DNA of 64,000 bases, taken from positions 3,819,501 through 3,883,500 of the forward strand of contig NZ_CP017705.1 of NCBI RefSeq assembly GCF_002706795.1. The letters run 5' to 3'. The position numbers were made by a program, and so were the translations under genes. This stretch comes from Brevibacillus laterosporus DSM 25. GTDB lineage: Bacteria > Bacillota > Bacilli > Brevibacillales > Brevibacillaceae. The first letter of the stretch is position 1. The number at the start of each line of letters is the position of its first letter. Positions 19,291 through 26,795 of this stretch are shown here, piece by piece. The notes under the pieces are model-generated. The model was not told where the DNA came from. It did not search any database and worked only from the letters and a program-made list of their open reading frames with translations.

Positions 19291-20171
19291 GTCACATTGA
19301 GATTAATCAGCTAAAATATCGGTACCCAATGAGCGAACAATTGGCGTTAGATGGTGTAAGCATGACAGTACAACGTGGTGAGTTCCTCGGTGTGATTGGA
19401 CAAAATCGAGCTGGTAAATCAACATTTTGCCAAGCATTAACTGGACTAGTGCCCCACTTTTATAAAGGGGCTTATGGTGGTAGTGTGTTGATTGATGGTA
19501 CAGATGTGGGCAAAGAGGGAATTGACGAAACCATACGCAAGGTGGGCATTGTCTTCCAGAATCCTTTTACACAGGTAACAGGTGCTAAGCTAACGGTGTA
19601 TGAAGAGATTGCGTTTGGACTAGAGCACTTGGGTGTACCTCGGCAACAAATGATCGAGAGAATTGATCACGTCCTGCATTTGTTAGATATCGAAGAATGC
19701 AAAGACCGTGCCCCTTTTGACTTGTCAGGTGGTCAGATGCAACGGATGGCAATTGCTAGCGTCATTGCTATGCGGCCTCAGGTGATTGTGTTAGATGAGC
19801 CTACATCTCAGCTTGATCCTCAAGGTTCCGAAGAGGTATTTCGCGCTATTCAAAGTTTGAGTAAAGAAGGCATGACCGTCATATTGGCTGAACACAAAAT
19901 GGAAAAGCTGGCCGTATACGCTGACCGTATTGCCTTGTTTCACCAGGGGAAATTGATTGATGTGGATACACCGTCTCGCCTGTTCTCACGAGATGACTTG
20001 GCACAGTATGATATTCAACCACCCGTCTATACCCGAGTATGTCGGGAATTAGGTCTGAGATTACCTGGTGCAAATACATATCCTGTTACGTTAAAAGAAG
20101 CACAGCGCTCTTATGAGGCACATCAGCAACAAAATAGATCGCAGTCTAATGAGGGTGACCAGCATGATTAA
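19287..20171 (+). CDS. ECF transporter ATP-binding protein, first subunit
   Basis: The 294-residue ABC ATPase begins at the ATG overlapping the T-gene stop, with GGAGGG upstream. The Walker A reads GQNRAGKST, with Arg at a position usually Gly. The Q-loop region is VGIVFQNPFTQ, the signature LSGGQMQR and the Walker B VIVLDEPTSQLDP. It pairs with the next gene product to energise the importer. The C-terminal 60 residues extend past the core domain, as in EcfA proteins. The gene ends with an eight-base overlap into the second ATPase. Confidence 0.9.
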   Translation: MSHIEINQLKYRYPMSEQLALDGVSMTVQRGEFLGVIGQNRAGKSTFCQALTGLVPHFYKGAYGGSVLIDGTDVGKEGIDETIRKVGIVFQNPFTQVTGAKLTVYEEIAFGLEHLGVPRQQMIERIDHVLHLLDIEECKDRAPFDLSGGQMQRMAIASVIAMRPQVIVLDEPTSQLDPQGSEEVFRAIQSLSKEGMTVILAEHKMEKLAVYADRIALFHQGKLIDVDTPSRLFSRDDLAQYDIQPPVYTRVCRELGLRLPGANTYPVTLKEAQRSYEAHQQQNRSQSNEGDQHD

Positions 20172-20961
20172 ACTAAAGGATGTTCGTTTTGGTTATCAAA
20201 GTGGACAGGAAGTACTAAAAGGAATATCACTTGCTTTTGACCAACGCACAACGGCTATTATTGGTCAGAATGGTGCTGGGAAAACGACCTTAGTCAAGCT
20301 ATTAAAAGGCTTATTGCAACCAACAGCAGGTGACATTTGTATTGGAGAGGTTAATACCAAAACAGCGACTGTAGCACAGCTTGCTGGTACAATTGGGCTC
20401 GTCTTTCAAAATCCACATGATCAGATTTTTAAAAGAACAGTATTAGATGAAGTGATGTTTGGCCCCCTACAGCTCAAGGTAGATGTACAAACGGCAAAGC
20501 AACGTACCAAGGAAGCTTTGCAGCTAGTAGGTTTATGGGATCGTCATGCTGAGAATCCACATGATCTGGGGTTATCGGAGAAAAAACTAATAACCATCGC
20601 ATCTGTGGTTGCTATGAATACAGACGTCATCATTTTAGATGAACCAACAATTGCACAGGATGATGCTGGAAAACGTCGGATTGCAGAGATTATCAAGCAG
20701 TTGAAGCAGGAAGGTAAACTAGTGCTGGCTATTTTACATGATATGGATTTTGTCGCTGCTCATTTTGAGCGAACAATTGTCTTGAACCAAGGGCAGGTAC
20801 TAATAGACGCAGACACTCGCCATGTCTTTTCCCACCAGGAGCTTTTACAACGCGCAGGTTTGGACACGCCATATGTGACGCAGCTTGGCAAGGAGTGGGG
20901 GGAAGTCGAAACCATATTGACAGCGGAAGAACTGATTGAAAGATGGTCAAAAAAGGGCTAG
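20164..20961 (+). CDS. ECF transporter ATP-binding protein, second subunit
   Basis: The 265-residue ABC ATPase starts at ATG 20164 within the end of the previous gene, preceded by GAGGGTGA. The Walker A is GQNGAGKTT and the Walker B VIILDEPT. The signature motif reads LGLSEKKLITIA in place of LSGGQ, and the residue after the Walker B Pro-Thr is I-A-Q-D-D. I recall similar degenerate signatures in other ECF second ATPases, so this may be an asymmetric pair with one weakened site. The last gene of the operon is followed by a strong hairpin. Confidence 0.9.
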   Translation: MIKLKDVRFGYQSGQEVLKGISLAFDQRTTAIIGQNGAGKTTLVKLLKGLLQPTAGDICIGEVNTKTATVAQLAGTIGLVFQNPHDQIFKRTVLDEVMFGPLQLKVDVQTAKQRTKEALQLVGLWDRHAENPHDLGLSEKKLITIASVVAMNTDVIILDEPTIAQDDAGKRRIAEIIKQLKQEGKLVLAILHDMDFVAAHFERTIVLNQGQVLIDADTRHVFSHQELLQRAGLDTPYVTQLGKEWGEVETILTAEELIERWSKKG

Positions 20962-21003
20962 TGGTATACGGATACCTGTCTTGTAAGTGACATAAAACTT
21001 CAT

Positions 21004-21049
21004 CGAAAAGCCCACGATTTCCACAATAGGGGGAATCATGGGCTTTTCG
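21004..21049. terminator. Bidirectional terminator
   Basis: CGAAAAGCCCACGATT pairs with AATCATGGGCTTTTCG in a long stem between convergent genes. Confidence 0.8.
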
Positions 21050-21109
21050 TGTTTAAGGCCTAACAAGCATCACATGTGGAGATTTGATTTTGAGGAGAGC
21101 TATCTAGGC

Positions 21110-21922
21110 TTAATCAACTAAATGCCTATTCTCAAAAACTTTTATCTGACCGACGGATTGAAAGCCAGATTTTTTATAGATATTGATTCCATCAGGAGAG
21201 GCTTGTAGAACACACAGAGGAATCTTTTGTTTCTTTGCTTCTTCGACAAGAAAATTAAACATTGCCGATCCAAAGCCTTTTCCTCTGTATTCTGATCTTG
21301 TAGCAATATCGTAGATACCAACACTCTCTTTTGTGAAAATTAAAGATCCAATTGATACAATTTCACCTTTGTACTCACCAAGGTAGAGCTTCATCTTTTC
21401 TGTAAGTAATTGTGGATAGGAGGAGAGCTGTTCATAATAAGAGCGTACCGAGATGGATTCTTGTGATGTACCAAACAAAGAGGCAAGTATTTCGCCAAAT
21501 TGTACGATGTCTTCAGCGGTTGATATCTCCCTTATGACAAAGCCCTCGGGTATCAATACAACTGGTTCTAATTGTTCTAAATTTGCTACCATTGCCACAT
21601 TCATTTCGGCTTCTACTAATCCAGTACCTTCCAGTATATGACTCAAATCGTGGTCATCCTCCCAATACCAAAACGCCATTGGGAATTTCTTTGTATGAAA
21701 TTGATGTATCTCTAATTTTACCTCGTCTGCCTCCGATTGGTTGAGATGATTATTTCGTAACACGATAATGTTAAACGTATCTGCGGGAAGACCACAATCT
21801 GTTTTGACGTAATTTTCAGTATTTTTAACTGACATTTCAGCTACGTTATTTGCTATAAATGAAACTTTGGCAATCAAATTTGTCAAAATTACATGCTTGT
21901 AATATTTTTGATCGTTATCCAT
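21110..21922 (-). CDS. GNAT-family N-acetyltransferase
   Basis: The 270-residue protein has a C-terminal GNAT domain (about 130-265). Its acetyl-CoA loop reads RSEYRGKGFGSAMFNFLVEE and the terminal part IYKKSGF. The N-terminal half is a divergent region of unknown role. The substrate cannot be read from sequence. AAAGGAAC precedes the ATG. Immediately upstream lies the palindrome TAAGAGCGCTCTTA, which may control it. It is monocistronic and convergent with the ECF importer. Confidence 0.85.
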   Translation of the reverse strand: MDNDQKYYKHVILTNLIAKVSFIANNVAEMSVKNTENYVKTDCGLPADTFNIIVLRNNHLNQSEADEVKLEIHQFHTKKFPMAFWYWEDDHDLSHILEGTGLVEAEMNVAMVANLEQLEPVVLIPEGFVIREISTAEDIVQFGEILASLFGTSQESISVRSYYEQLSSYPQLLTEKMKLYLGEYKGEIVSIGSLIFTKESVGIYDIATRSEYRGKGFGSAMFNFLVEEAKKQKIPLCVLQASPDGINIYKKSGFQSVGQIKVFENRHLVD

Positions 21923-21951
21923 TTTTATGTTCCTTTCTTAATTTTATGGTG

Positions 21952-21965
21952 TAAGAGCGCTCTTA
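21952..21965. promoter_or_regulatory. 14-bp perfect palindrome, candidate operator
   Basis: TAAGAGCGCTCTTA lies 30 bases upstream of the acetyltransferase start. On the minus strand it follows a possible -10 (TATAGT), where a repressor would block initiation. The binding protein is unknown. Confidence 0.4.
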
Positions 21966-22199
21966 TATGTAAAAACTATACAATAGCAGAAGAAAAATAG
22001 AAATTGGTTTCACCATATGTACATCCTCCCGTAATATTCTGATAATTACTTACAAGCTATAACTACAGCGTATTTGGAGAAGAATTATTCGCTGATTGGT
22101 CATTTTTACCTATCCTTCTGCTTCTATACCAAAGATGTTTTTTACTGTATACGCCTTACATTTTTAGTAAGTTAGTCAGTTTTTTACCTTTCGAATGAA

Positions 22200-22214
22200 A
22201 AATAATCATTATCT
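22200..22214. promoter_or_regulatory. Fur-box-like site
   Basis: AAATAATCATTATCT matches 11 of 14 defined positions of the 7-1-7 Fur box TGATAATNATTATCA. It ends four bases before the -35 of the promoter for the YdcF-like gene. Confidence 0.4.
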
Positions 22215-22218
22215 ACAA

Positions 22219-22247
22219 TTGTTTGTATAAATAGACTATGGTATCAT
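22219..22247 (+). promoter_or_regulatory. Sigma-A-type promoter
   Basis: TTGTTT and TATCAT are separated by 17 bases. Transcription would start near 22254, giving a leader of about 200 bases before the coding region at 22452. The remaining 21966-22199 stretch is AT-rich and shows no gene. Confidence 0.55.
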
Positions 22248-22294
22248 GTTTTTTGTAAGCGATATCAATCATACGGCGTGTTACTAGTTAGACT

Positions 22295-22352
22295 AGGCAT
22301 AAGCCAATTAAACGGAGCTTTTTCTGCCGTTTTTTGGGTCATGCCTTTTTTA
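22295..22352 (+). terminator. Terminator inside the 5' leader (possible attenuator)
   Basis: An outer AGGCAT / ATGCCT stem encloses AACGG / GCCGTT, and TTTTTATTTTATT follows. It lies about 40 bases after the predicted start site and 100 before the coding region. GGC-ATAA-GCC could form a competing small stem. I match no known riboswitch class. Confidence 0.6.
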
Positions 22353-22451
22353 TTTTATTCTATTATTTTTTATGCGCTTACATGAACTAGCTATACCTAT
22401 TATGAATCAAAAGGTAATTTACATCACCAAGATATTTTAGGAGGAACTACC

Positions 22452-23519
22452 ATGATAAAACACAAAAACAAACTGATCCTGTCATTAGCGCTGGCACTCA
22501 CCGTCTCTCCTTTGACTAGCGCATTTGCTGAAGGAGAAAAAACTCCTGTTGTAAAAAATGAAACAACAGCACAACGGATACAGCATTTGGTTGATTCAAC
22601 GATTGACCTATTTCGTAATAGCTCTCAAAAAGATAAATTTGAGCTAATGGAAAAAAATCTGAAGGAAGCAAGCTCCTTAGACCCATTTAATATGGAGTTA
22701 AAGTTCTATTTGGCCTCAACCTTGGTTTTTCAGAAGAAAGTAGAAGAGGCTGTGGGCATCTACAAACAAATCGTTAACTTCCAGCCTAATCATTTCGATG
22801 CAAATCTATTGTATGGCGTTTATTCAAAGGTAAATGGTGATGAGGCTACATATAACAAATCCATGGCTACCTTACAAAAGATTGATCCACAGCGAGCAGT
22901 TGCTTTTCAAGCGAAGCTACAGGCAGCAGATGCTTATTTAAAGACTGAACTGAATACCACAGTGCCTCAAAACCTACCTCAAAAAAATCATGCCATTATC
23001 ATTTTAGGCTTTGCACTTGAAAATGATGGTTCTATGAAACAGCCATTAATTGAACGTTTACAAGCTGGATTAGCTATTGCAAAAAAATATCCTAATTCAA
23101 AAATTATCGTTACAGGTGGCTCGGCTAAAAATGGCATTACTGAAGCGGAAGCGATGAGCAAATGGTTGTTGGAAAAAGGTGTAGATAAGAATCGTATTGT
23201 TCTAGAAAAAAGTGCATCTGATACAGTAGAAAACGCATTATGCACAACGGCTATTTTAGAAACCATGGAGATTACTGATGCAACCTTAGTAACAAATGCA
23301 ACTCATATGCGTCGAGCTCTATCTGGCTTCCAAGCATCTAGTGACCACTATGCTCGCCTTATGGGAAAAGAAAATAAACGTATCTTTACGAATATGGTAT
23401 ATATGGATTACGCTTCTGCCGATAAAGCAAAGCAAGTAACAAAGGATGAAAAGCTAGGGATTTACCGTGATTTATTACGTACCTCTGGAATCTGGGCATT
23501 CCCAGGCTATCAGCGCTAA
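22452..23519 (+). CDS. Secreted TPR + YdcF/DUF218 (ElyC-SanA-like) protein
   Basis: The 355-residue protein starts with a clear signal peptide (residues 1-26, ending SAFA). A helical region with TPR-like repeats follows (about 35-165, including FNMELKFYLASTLVFQKK). The C-terminal DUF218 domain (about 180-320) shows IIILGFAL, KIIVTGGSAKNG and NTVENA-type motifs (SASDTVENAL). DUF218 proteins are linked to envelope or vancomycin-sensitivity functions, with unknown chemistry. AGGAGG precedes the ATG. A Fur-like site and a leader terminator upstream suggest regulated expression. Confidence 0.85.
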   Translation: MIKHKNKLILSLALALTVSPLTSAFAEGEKTPVVKNETTAQRIQHLVDSTIDLFRNSSQKDKFELMEKNLKEASSLDPFNMELKFYLASTLVFQKKVEEAVGIYKQIVNFQPNHFDANLLYGVYSKVNGDEATYNKSMATLQKIDPQRAVAFQAKLQAADAYLKTELNTTVPQNLPQKNHAIIILGFALENDGSMKQPLIERLQAGLAIAKKYPNSKIIVTGGSAKNGITEAEAMSKWLLEKGVDKNRIVLEKSASDTVENALCTTAILETMEITDATLVTNATHMRRALSGFQASSDHYARLMGKENKRIFTNMVYMDYASADKAKQVTKDEKLGIYRDLLRTSGIWAFPGYQR

Positions 23520-23536
23520 TCGAACAGATAAAAGAA

Positions 23537-23565
23537 GTAAAAGCCCCGTTGAATGGGGCTTTTAC
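23537..23565 (+). terminator. Terminator
   Basis: GTAAAAGCCCC / GGGGCTTTTAC is a perfect 11-base stem right after the DUF218 gene. Tail: TATTTG. Confidence 0.85.
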
Positions 23566-23640
23566 TATTTGTAGAAGAGCAGATTGATAGAGGAAAGTGT
23601 ATATATATTTAAGATCCTTCTAGTATTTTTATCGTAATGT

Positions 23641-24255
23641 CTACTTTACCTGAGCTTGTGTACCTATCATATCTTTGTGTCTATATACACTTATTATGAT
23701 GCCGATAGCAATGAATTTGTATATAAGATGAACACCACTGTCGTTAATAAATGGTAGCGGAATCGAATCGTAAAGGTCAATTGGTAAATACCCTACGGAC
23801 ATTAAAATATTTCCTAAGAATGTAAGTGAAAATATCGCGAGAAAACTAGTTATTATCCGTTTTCCATAGGAATCATTTACTCTTTTGATCATTCTCGTAA
23901 TGCGTATAGCAAAAAAGGCTATTAAGGCAAGGAAGATTATTCCTAGAACCCATCCAAAGCTATAGATTAGGTATACAAATATCAAACGATCGTCCATATA
24001 TGTGATTATTTTAAATGCTGAAAGAAAGCCTTGCCCCCATAAGCCTGCAGAATGTAGTAGGTTTGAAATTTGAATATATATCCATCCAGAGTCTAGTGGA
24101 TCAACGTATGGATTTATAAATCCAATAAAGTTCCTACTAGAACCTATAAAAAGGAAGATTGCTGCGTATATGAAAATACTGAGAATTTAATACAAATACC
24201 ATCTGAGTTCTTTTCGTCCTACTCTAACCAAAAAGACAACCGTAAGAAAACTGAG
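23641..24255 (-). pseudogene. Truncated FtsW/RodA/SpoVE-family gene
   Basis: From 23997 the frame encodes 118 residues matching the C-terminal end of FtsW/RodA proteins (DDRLIFVYLIYSFGW, LPFINDSGVHLIYKF, SVYRHKD). The same frame continues upstream with GSSRNFIGFINPYVDPLDSG and LLHSAGLWGQGF, also FtsW-like, to an in-frame TAA at 24187-24189. Beyond that it reads LTVVFLVRVGRKELRWYLY and runs into the end of padR. The N-terminal half is therefore missing. Bacilli often carry padR followed by an FtsW-like gene with a prefix domain, so this is probably a 5'-deleted remnant. Confidence 0.7.
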
Positions 24256-24256
24256 G

Positions 24257-24583
24257 TTATTCCTCCCCTACAATCCGATCTACAGTGGTACGGAACACGT
24301 GCCATTCCTTTTTCTTATCTTTTAAATGTGCTCGGCCTTCATCAGTAATGCGATAGTATTTTCTTTTCCGGCCGTCATACTCTTTCCAATAGGATTTAAC
24401 AAAAGTATTACTCTCTAAAGTGTGAAGGATCGGATACATAGTCCCTTCTTTTAAGGTGAAAATACCATCTGAATTCTTCTCAATCTCTTTAGCTATTTCA
24501 TACCCGTACATTTCCTTTCTATCCAGAAGAGTCAATATCAAGATAACGGTACTTCCTTTCATTAATTCTTTGTTTATTTTCAT
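24257..24583 (-). CDS. PadR-family transcriptional regulator
   Basis: The 108-residue protein has the PadR winged helix: LTLLDRKEMYGYEIAKEIEK, then FTLKEGTMYPILHTLE and GRKRKYYRITDEGRAHL. The start is ATG 24583, five bases after GGAGG; the TTG at 24595 overlaps that site. Such short PadR proteins regulate neighbouring membrane genes. Here the downstream partner has decayed. A large inverted repeat lies 27 bases upstream and suggests autoregulation. Confidence 0.92.
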   Translation of the reverse strand: MKINKELMKGSTVILILTLLDRKEMYGYEIAKEIEKNSDGIFTLKEGTMYPILHTLESNTFVKSYWKEYDGRKRKYYRITDEGRAHLKDKKKEWHVFRTTVDRIVGEE

Positions 24584-24609
24584 ATTTACCTCCAAATAAA
24601 ATTGGAATT

Positions 24610-24643
24610 TACATAGATATATGATGCATCGTAAATCTATGTA
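24610..24643. promoter_or_regulatory. Candidate PadR operator
   Basis: TACATAGAT and ATCTATGTA form a nine-base inverted repeat around a core containing GATGCATC. It is placed immediately upstream of padR, which fits an autoregulatory site. Confidence 0.5.
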
Positions 24644-24805
24644 TTAGTATATGGAATTTAATGCAAAAAAACAACTGCTACTCTAAATGGTGTAATTACG
24701 AAGAGTAGAGTATTATTTTGGAATTTATTGCAAACGCTCAGTTCTACAACATGTGGAGTGTGGTATATTGATACAAGAAGAATGAGAATGGGGGAGAGGC
24801 GCAAT

Positions 24806-25177
24806 ATGGAAATTAAGGTGAATCAAAATGGCGATTCAAAAGTTGCCATTATATCAAGCGATAGCATCATTATTAATAACGTAAACGACGCTTTGGATGT
24901 AATGGCAAATGTCCGATATAATAATGGATGCGAGAAAATGCTGGTGAGAAAAGAGCATCTGACTGAAGATTTCTTTAATTTGAGAACAGGTTTTGCGGGT
25001 GAGGTTTTACAAAAGTATACGAATTATAAAATGAAGATTGCAATTGTTGGTGAGTTTGAATCCTATAACAGCAAAAGTTTGAACGACTTTATTTACGAAT
25101 GCAACAAAGGAAAACAGGTATTTTTCAAACCGACAGAAGAGGAAGCATTGGAAGCATTGCATGGTATAAATACGTAA
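24806..25177 (+). CDS. DUF4180 domain protein
   Basis: The 123-residue soluble protein matches the DUF4180 pattern: a beta-rich N-terminal part, DALDVMANVRYNNGCEKMLV, then LTEDFFNLRTGFAGEVLQKY, and a final KQVFFKPTEEEALEAL. Proteins of this type are cytoplasmic with unknown function. GGGGAGAGG lies eight bases before ATG 24806; in-frame ATGs at 24782 and 24788 fit less well. It is divergent from padR. Confidence 0.8.
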   Translation: MEIKVNQNGDSKVAIISSDSIIINNVNDALDVMANVRYNNGCEKMLVRKEHLTEDFFNLRTGFAGEVLQKYTNYKMKIAIVGEFESYNSKSLNDFIYECNKGKQVFFKPTEEEALEALHGINT

Positions 25178-25275
25178 AAATGAGCGGTGTCAGATTCCTA
25201 TTTTTTGTAGCCAATTTATCTACATATATGTGAATCATAATATTAGAGGCCTACTAGAGAAAGACCACTTAAACT

Positions 25276-25302
25276 GATCTTACCCCTGTCAAGTAGACAA
25301 CT
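25276..25302 (+). repeat. Left terminal inverted repeat (IS3-type)
   Basis: The end starts TGATCTTACCCC and contains AGTAGACA. It matches the complement of 26733-26759 at 19 of 27 positions. Confidence 0.6.
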
Positions 25303-25318
25303 TTAAACAAGCCCCATC

Positions 25319-25385
25319 TAGGCTACCTGAGTTCGGCATTCTATCGGATTTTCCCCAACTAATTTTTCAAGGCTTTGCAAGGCAT
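25319..25385 (-). pseudogene. C-terminal remnant of an IS3-family OrfB transposase
   Basis: The minus strand reads LEKLVGENPIECRTQVA and stops at 25319. This corresponds to the usual OrfB ending (LNGLSPVEYRTQ-A). It lies just inside the left inverted repeat, exactly where an IS3 orfB ends. The catalytic DDE region is missing. Confidence 0.65.
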
Positions 25386-25449
25386 CTCCGGTAATATAGG
25401 ATACTTATTGGCCAACCTCCCAAGGCCCCTACTTCCACCTTCACCTTCA

Positions 25450-25492
25450 CAAAAAAGTGGACATAACCGTTCTTCTAAAACGGATGTCCACT
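25450..25492 (-). terminator. Terminator of the SDR gene
   Basis: On the minus strand AAGTGGACAT and ATGTCCACTT pair, with an inner CCGTT / AACGG stem, followed by TTTTTTG. It is about 135 bases past the SDR stop. The 25386-25449 and 25493-25627 stretches show no gene. Confidence 0.75.
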
Positions 25493-25627
25493 TATACATA
25501 GGTTATGATGATTACATTGAGCTCGGCCAGCAGAGGTTCATGATGAAATGTTTCGCTCTTCAAAAGACAAAGACATGCGCCTGCCTTCTCTCTCGGGGTA
25601 TCGATATGGTGTCCTATCGTAATCGAA

Positions 25628-26407
25628 TCAGGTTTGCCCCATCGCTTCCAGACTCTCTGGAATAATCTGACCGCCATCAACGATGATGGTTTGGCCCGTA
25701 ATATAACCTGCCTCCTTCGAAGCCAAAAAAAGAGCGGCGTAAGCGATATCTTCGACGCTTCCGAGCCGCTTGAGCGGGATGGACGCCGTCATCGCCTGCA
25801 GATAATGATCTCCAAGGCCATCCAAGCCTTCCGTCATTATGTTGCCGGGCATGACGGCGTTAATGGTAATGCTGTAACGCGCGAGCTCGAGCGCCGCACT
25901 GCGCATGAATCCAAGCTGAGCGGCTTTGCTTGCGCCGTAGTGCGACCATCCGGCATAGCCGGTGGCCGGCCCCGTAATCGAAGAGGTAACAATGATCCGG
26001 CCGTATTCCGCCTTCTTCAGAAAGGGCAGGCAGGCTTGAAGGGAAAACAGAGTCCCGCGAGCATTCGTGTTCATCACCTGATCCCAATGCTCGCCGGTCA
26101 TCTCCTCGATCGGCACATTCGGAAAAATACCGGCATTGGCGCACAGCACGTCGATCCCCCCGAAAGTACCGGCCGTCTCGCTCGCAACGCACTTCATCGA
26201 CTCCAAATCGGCGACATTGCCCTGGAAGGCATGAGCAATGCCTCCGTTCTTCCGGATTTCCACCGCGGTTTCCTCCGCTTTCGTCAGGCTGCGTGCGACG
26301 ACCGCGACTTTCGCCCCCTGTGCGGCGAAGGTTCTCGCAATTCCTTTGCCGATTCCTTTGCTGGCTCCGGTCACTACGACCGTCTTATCCTTCAGTGGCG
26401 TCAGCAT
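25628..26407 (-). CDS. Short-chain dehydrogenase/reductase (FabG-like), GC-rich
   Basis: The 259-residue cytoplasmic NAD(P)H enzyme has the classical SDR motifs: TGASKGIGKG (cofactor loop, about 14-23), CANAGIFP, catalytic S-x12-Y-x3-K with YGASKAA, and a C-terminal TGQTIIVDGG. AGGAG lies nine bases before the ATG. Its base composition is clearly richer in G and C than all neighbours, with many GCG, CGC and GCC codons, which signals recent transfer. It sits between IS3-type ends with its own terminator. The substrate is unknown; FabG, sorbitol or glucose dehydrogenase-like roles are all possible. Confidence 0.9.
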   Translation of the reverse strand: MLTPLKDKTVVVTGASKGIGKGIARTFAAQGAKVAVVARSLTKAEETAVEIRKNGGIAHAFQGNVADLESMKCVASETAGTFGGIDVLCANAGIFPNVPIEEMTGEHWDQVMNTNARGTLFSLQACLPFLKKAEYGRIIVTSSITGPATGYAGWSHYGASKAAQLGFMRSAALELARYSITINAVMPGNIMTEGLDGLGDHYLQAMTASIPLKRLGSVEDIAYAALFLASKEAGYITGQTIIVDGGQIIPESLEAMGQT

Positions 26408-26522
26408 GTAGCAGCACTCCTATCCTCTGTTATATAAGTTACATTTTCCCATTGCTTGGATTCCTTATCATCGTACTACAAATCCAAACGTGGAGGCAAT
26501 TTGCTGAGCAGCCTTTTTTCAT

Positions 26523-26687
26523 CTAGCGAAGGAACTGCACTGTACCACGGATTTGACTTAAAATAAGGTTTGGGTCATTAATGCCGAGATCCCTTGTAAG
26601 TGTTTTGTACCCTTGTTCACCGCTCAAATAAAGCCGTACGGCTTTTAACTTAAAATCCTTTGAATATGTTTTTCTAATTTCCCCCAT
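26523..26687 (-). pseudogene. Truncated IS3-family OrfA
   Basis: ATG 26687 with AGGAGGGG upstream opens 54 codons reading GEIRKTYSKDFKLKAVRLY and GEQGYKTLTRDLGIND, the N-terminal HTH of IS3 OrfA. The reading frame then loses resemblance and stops at 26523. It lies just inside the right inverted repeat. The 26408-26522 stretch is featureless promoter DNA of the SDR gene. Confidence 0.8.
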
Positions 26688-26732
26688 AGAAAATTCCCCT
26701 CCTAGTTAATACAGTAAGGGGTCTTGCTTCTT

Positions 26733-26759
26733 ACTGTCTACTAAAAGGGGATAATATCA
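26733..26759 (-). repeat. Right terminal inverted repeat (IS3-type)
   Basis: The minus strand reads TGATATTATCCCC and then AGTAGACA, mirroring the left end. A further ACAGTAAG / CTTACTGT hairpin (26711-26737) overlaps its inner edge. Confidence 0.6.
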
Positions 26760-26795
26760 TAATATCAAACTTGTCAGGGGGGGTCTTTCTTGTAT

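Larger units (their letters stand above)
25276..26759. mobile_element. Gutted IS3-type element carrying an SDR gene
   Basis: Imperfect inverted ends (19 of 27 bases) bound a 1484-base segment, the size of an IS3-family element. Inside, on the minus strand, lie the head of an IS3 OrfA at the right and the tail of an IS3 OrfB at the left. The transposase middle is absent, and a GC-rich dehydrogenase gene with its own terminator occupies the space. I found no flanking target duplication. The boundaries are by eye. Confidence 0.6.

Noticed and set aside
25634-26437. A 267-codon open frame on the plus strand opposite the SDR gene
   Set aside because: It is a mirror frame created by the GC-rich composition of the dehydrogenase gene; it has no domain, start context or conservation sign, whereas the minus-strand protein has all SDR motifs.
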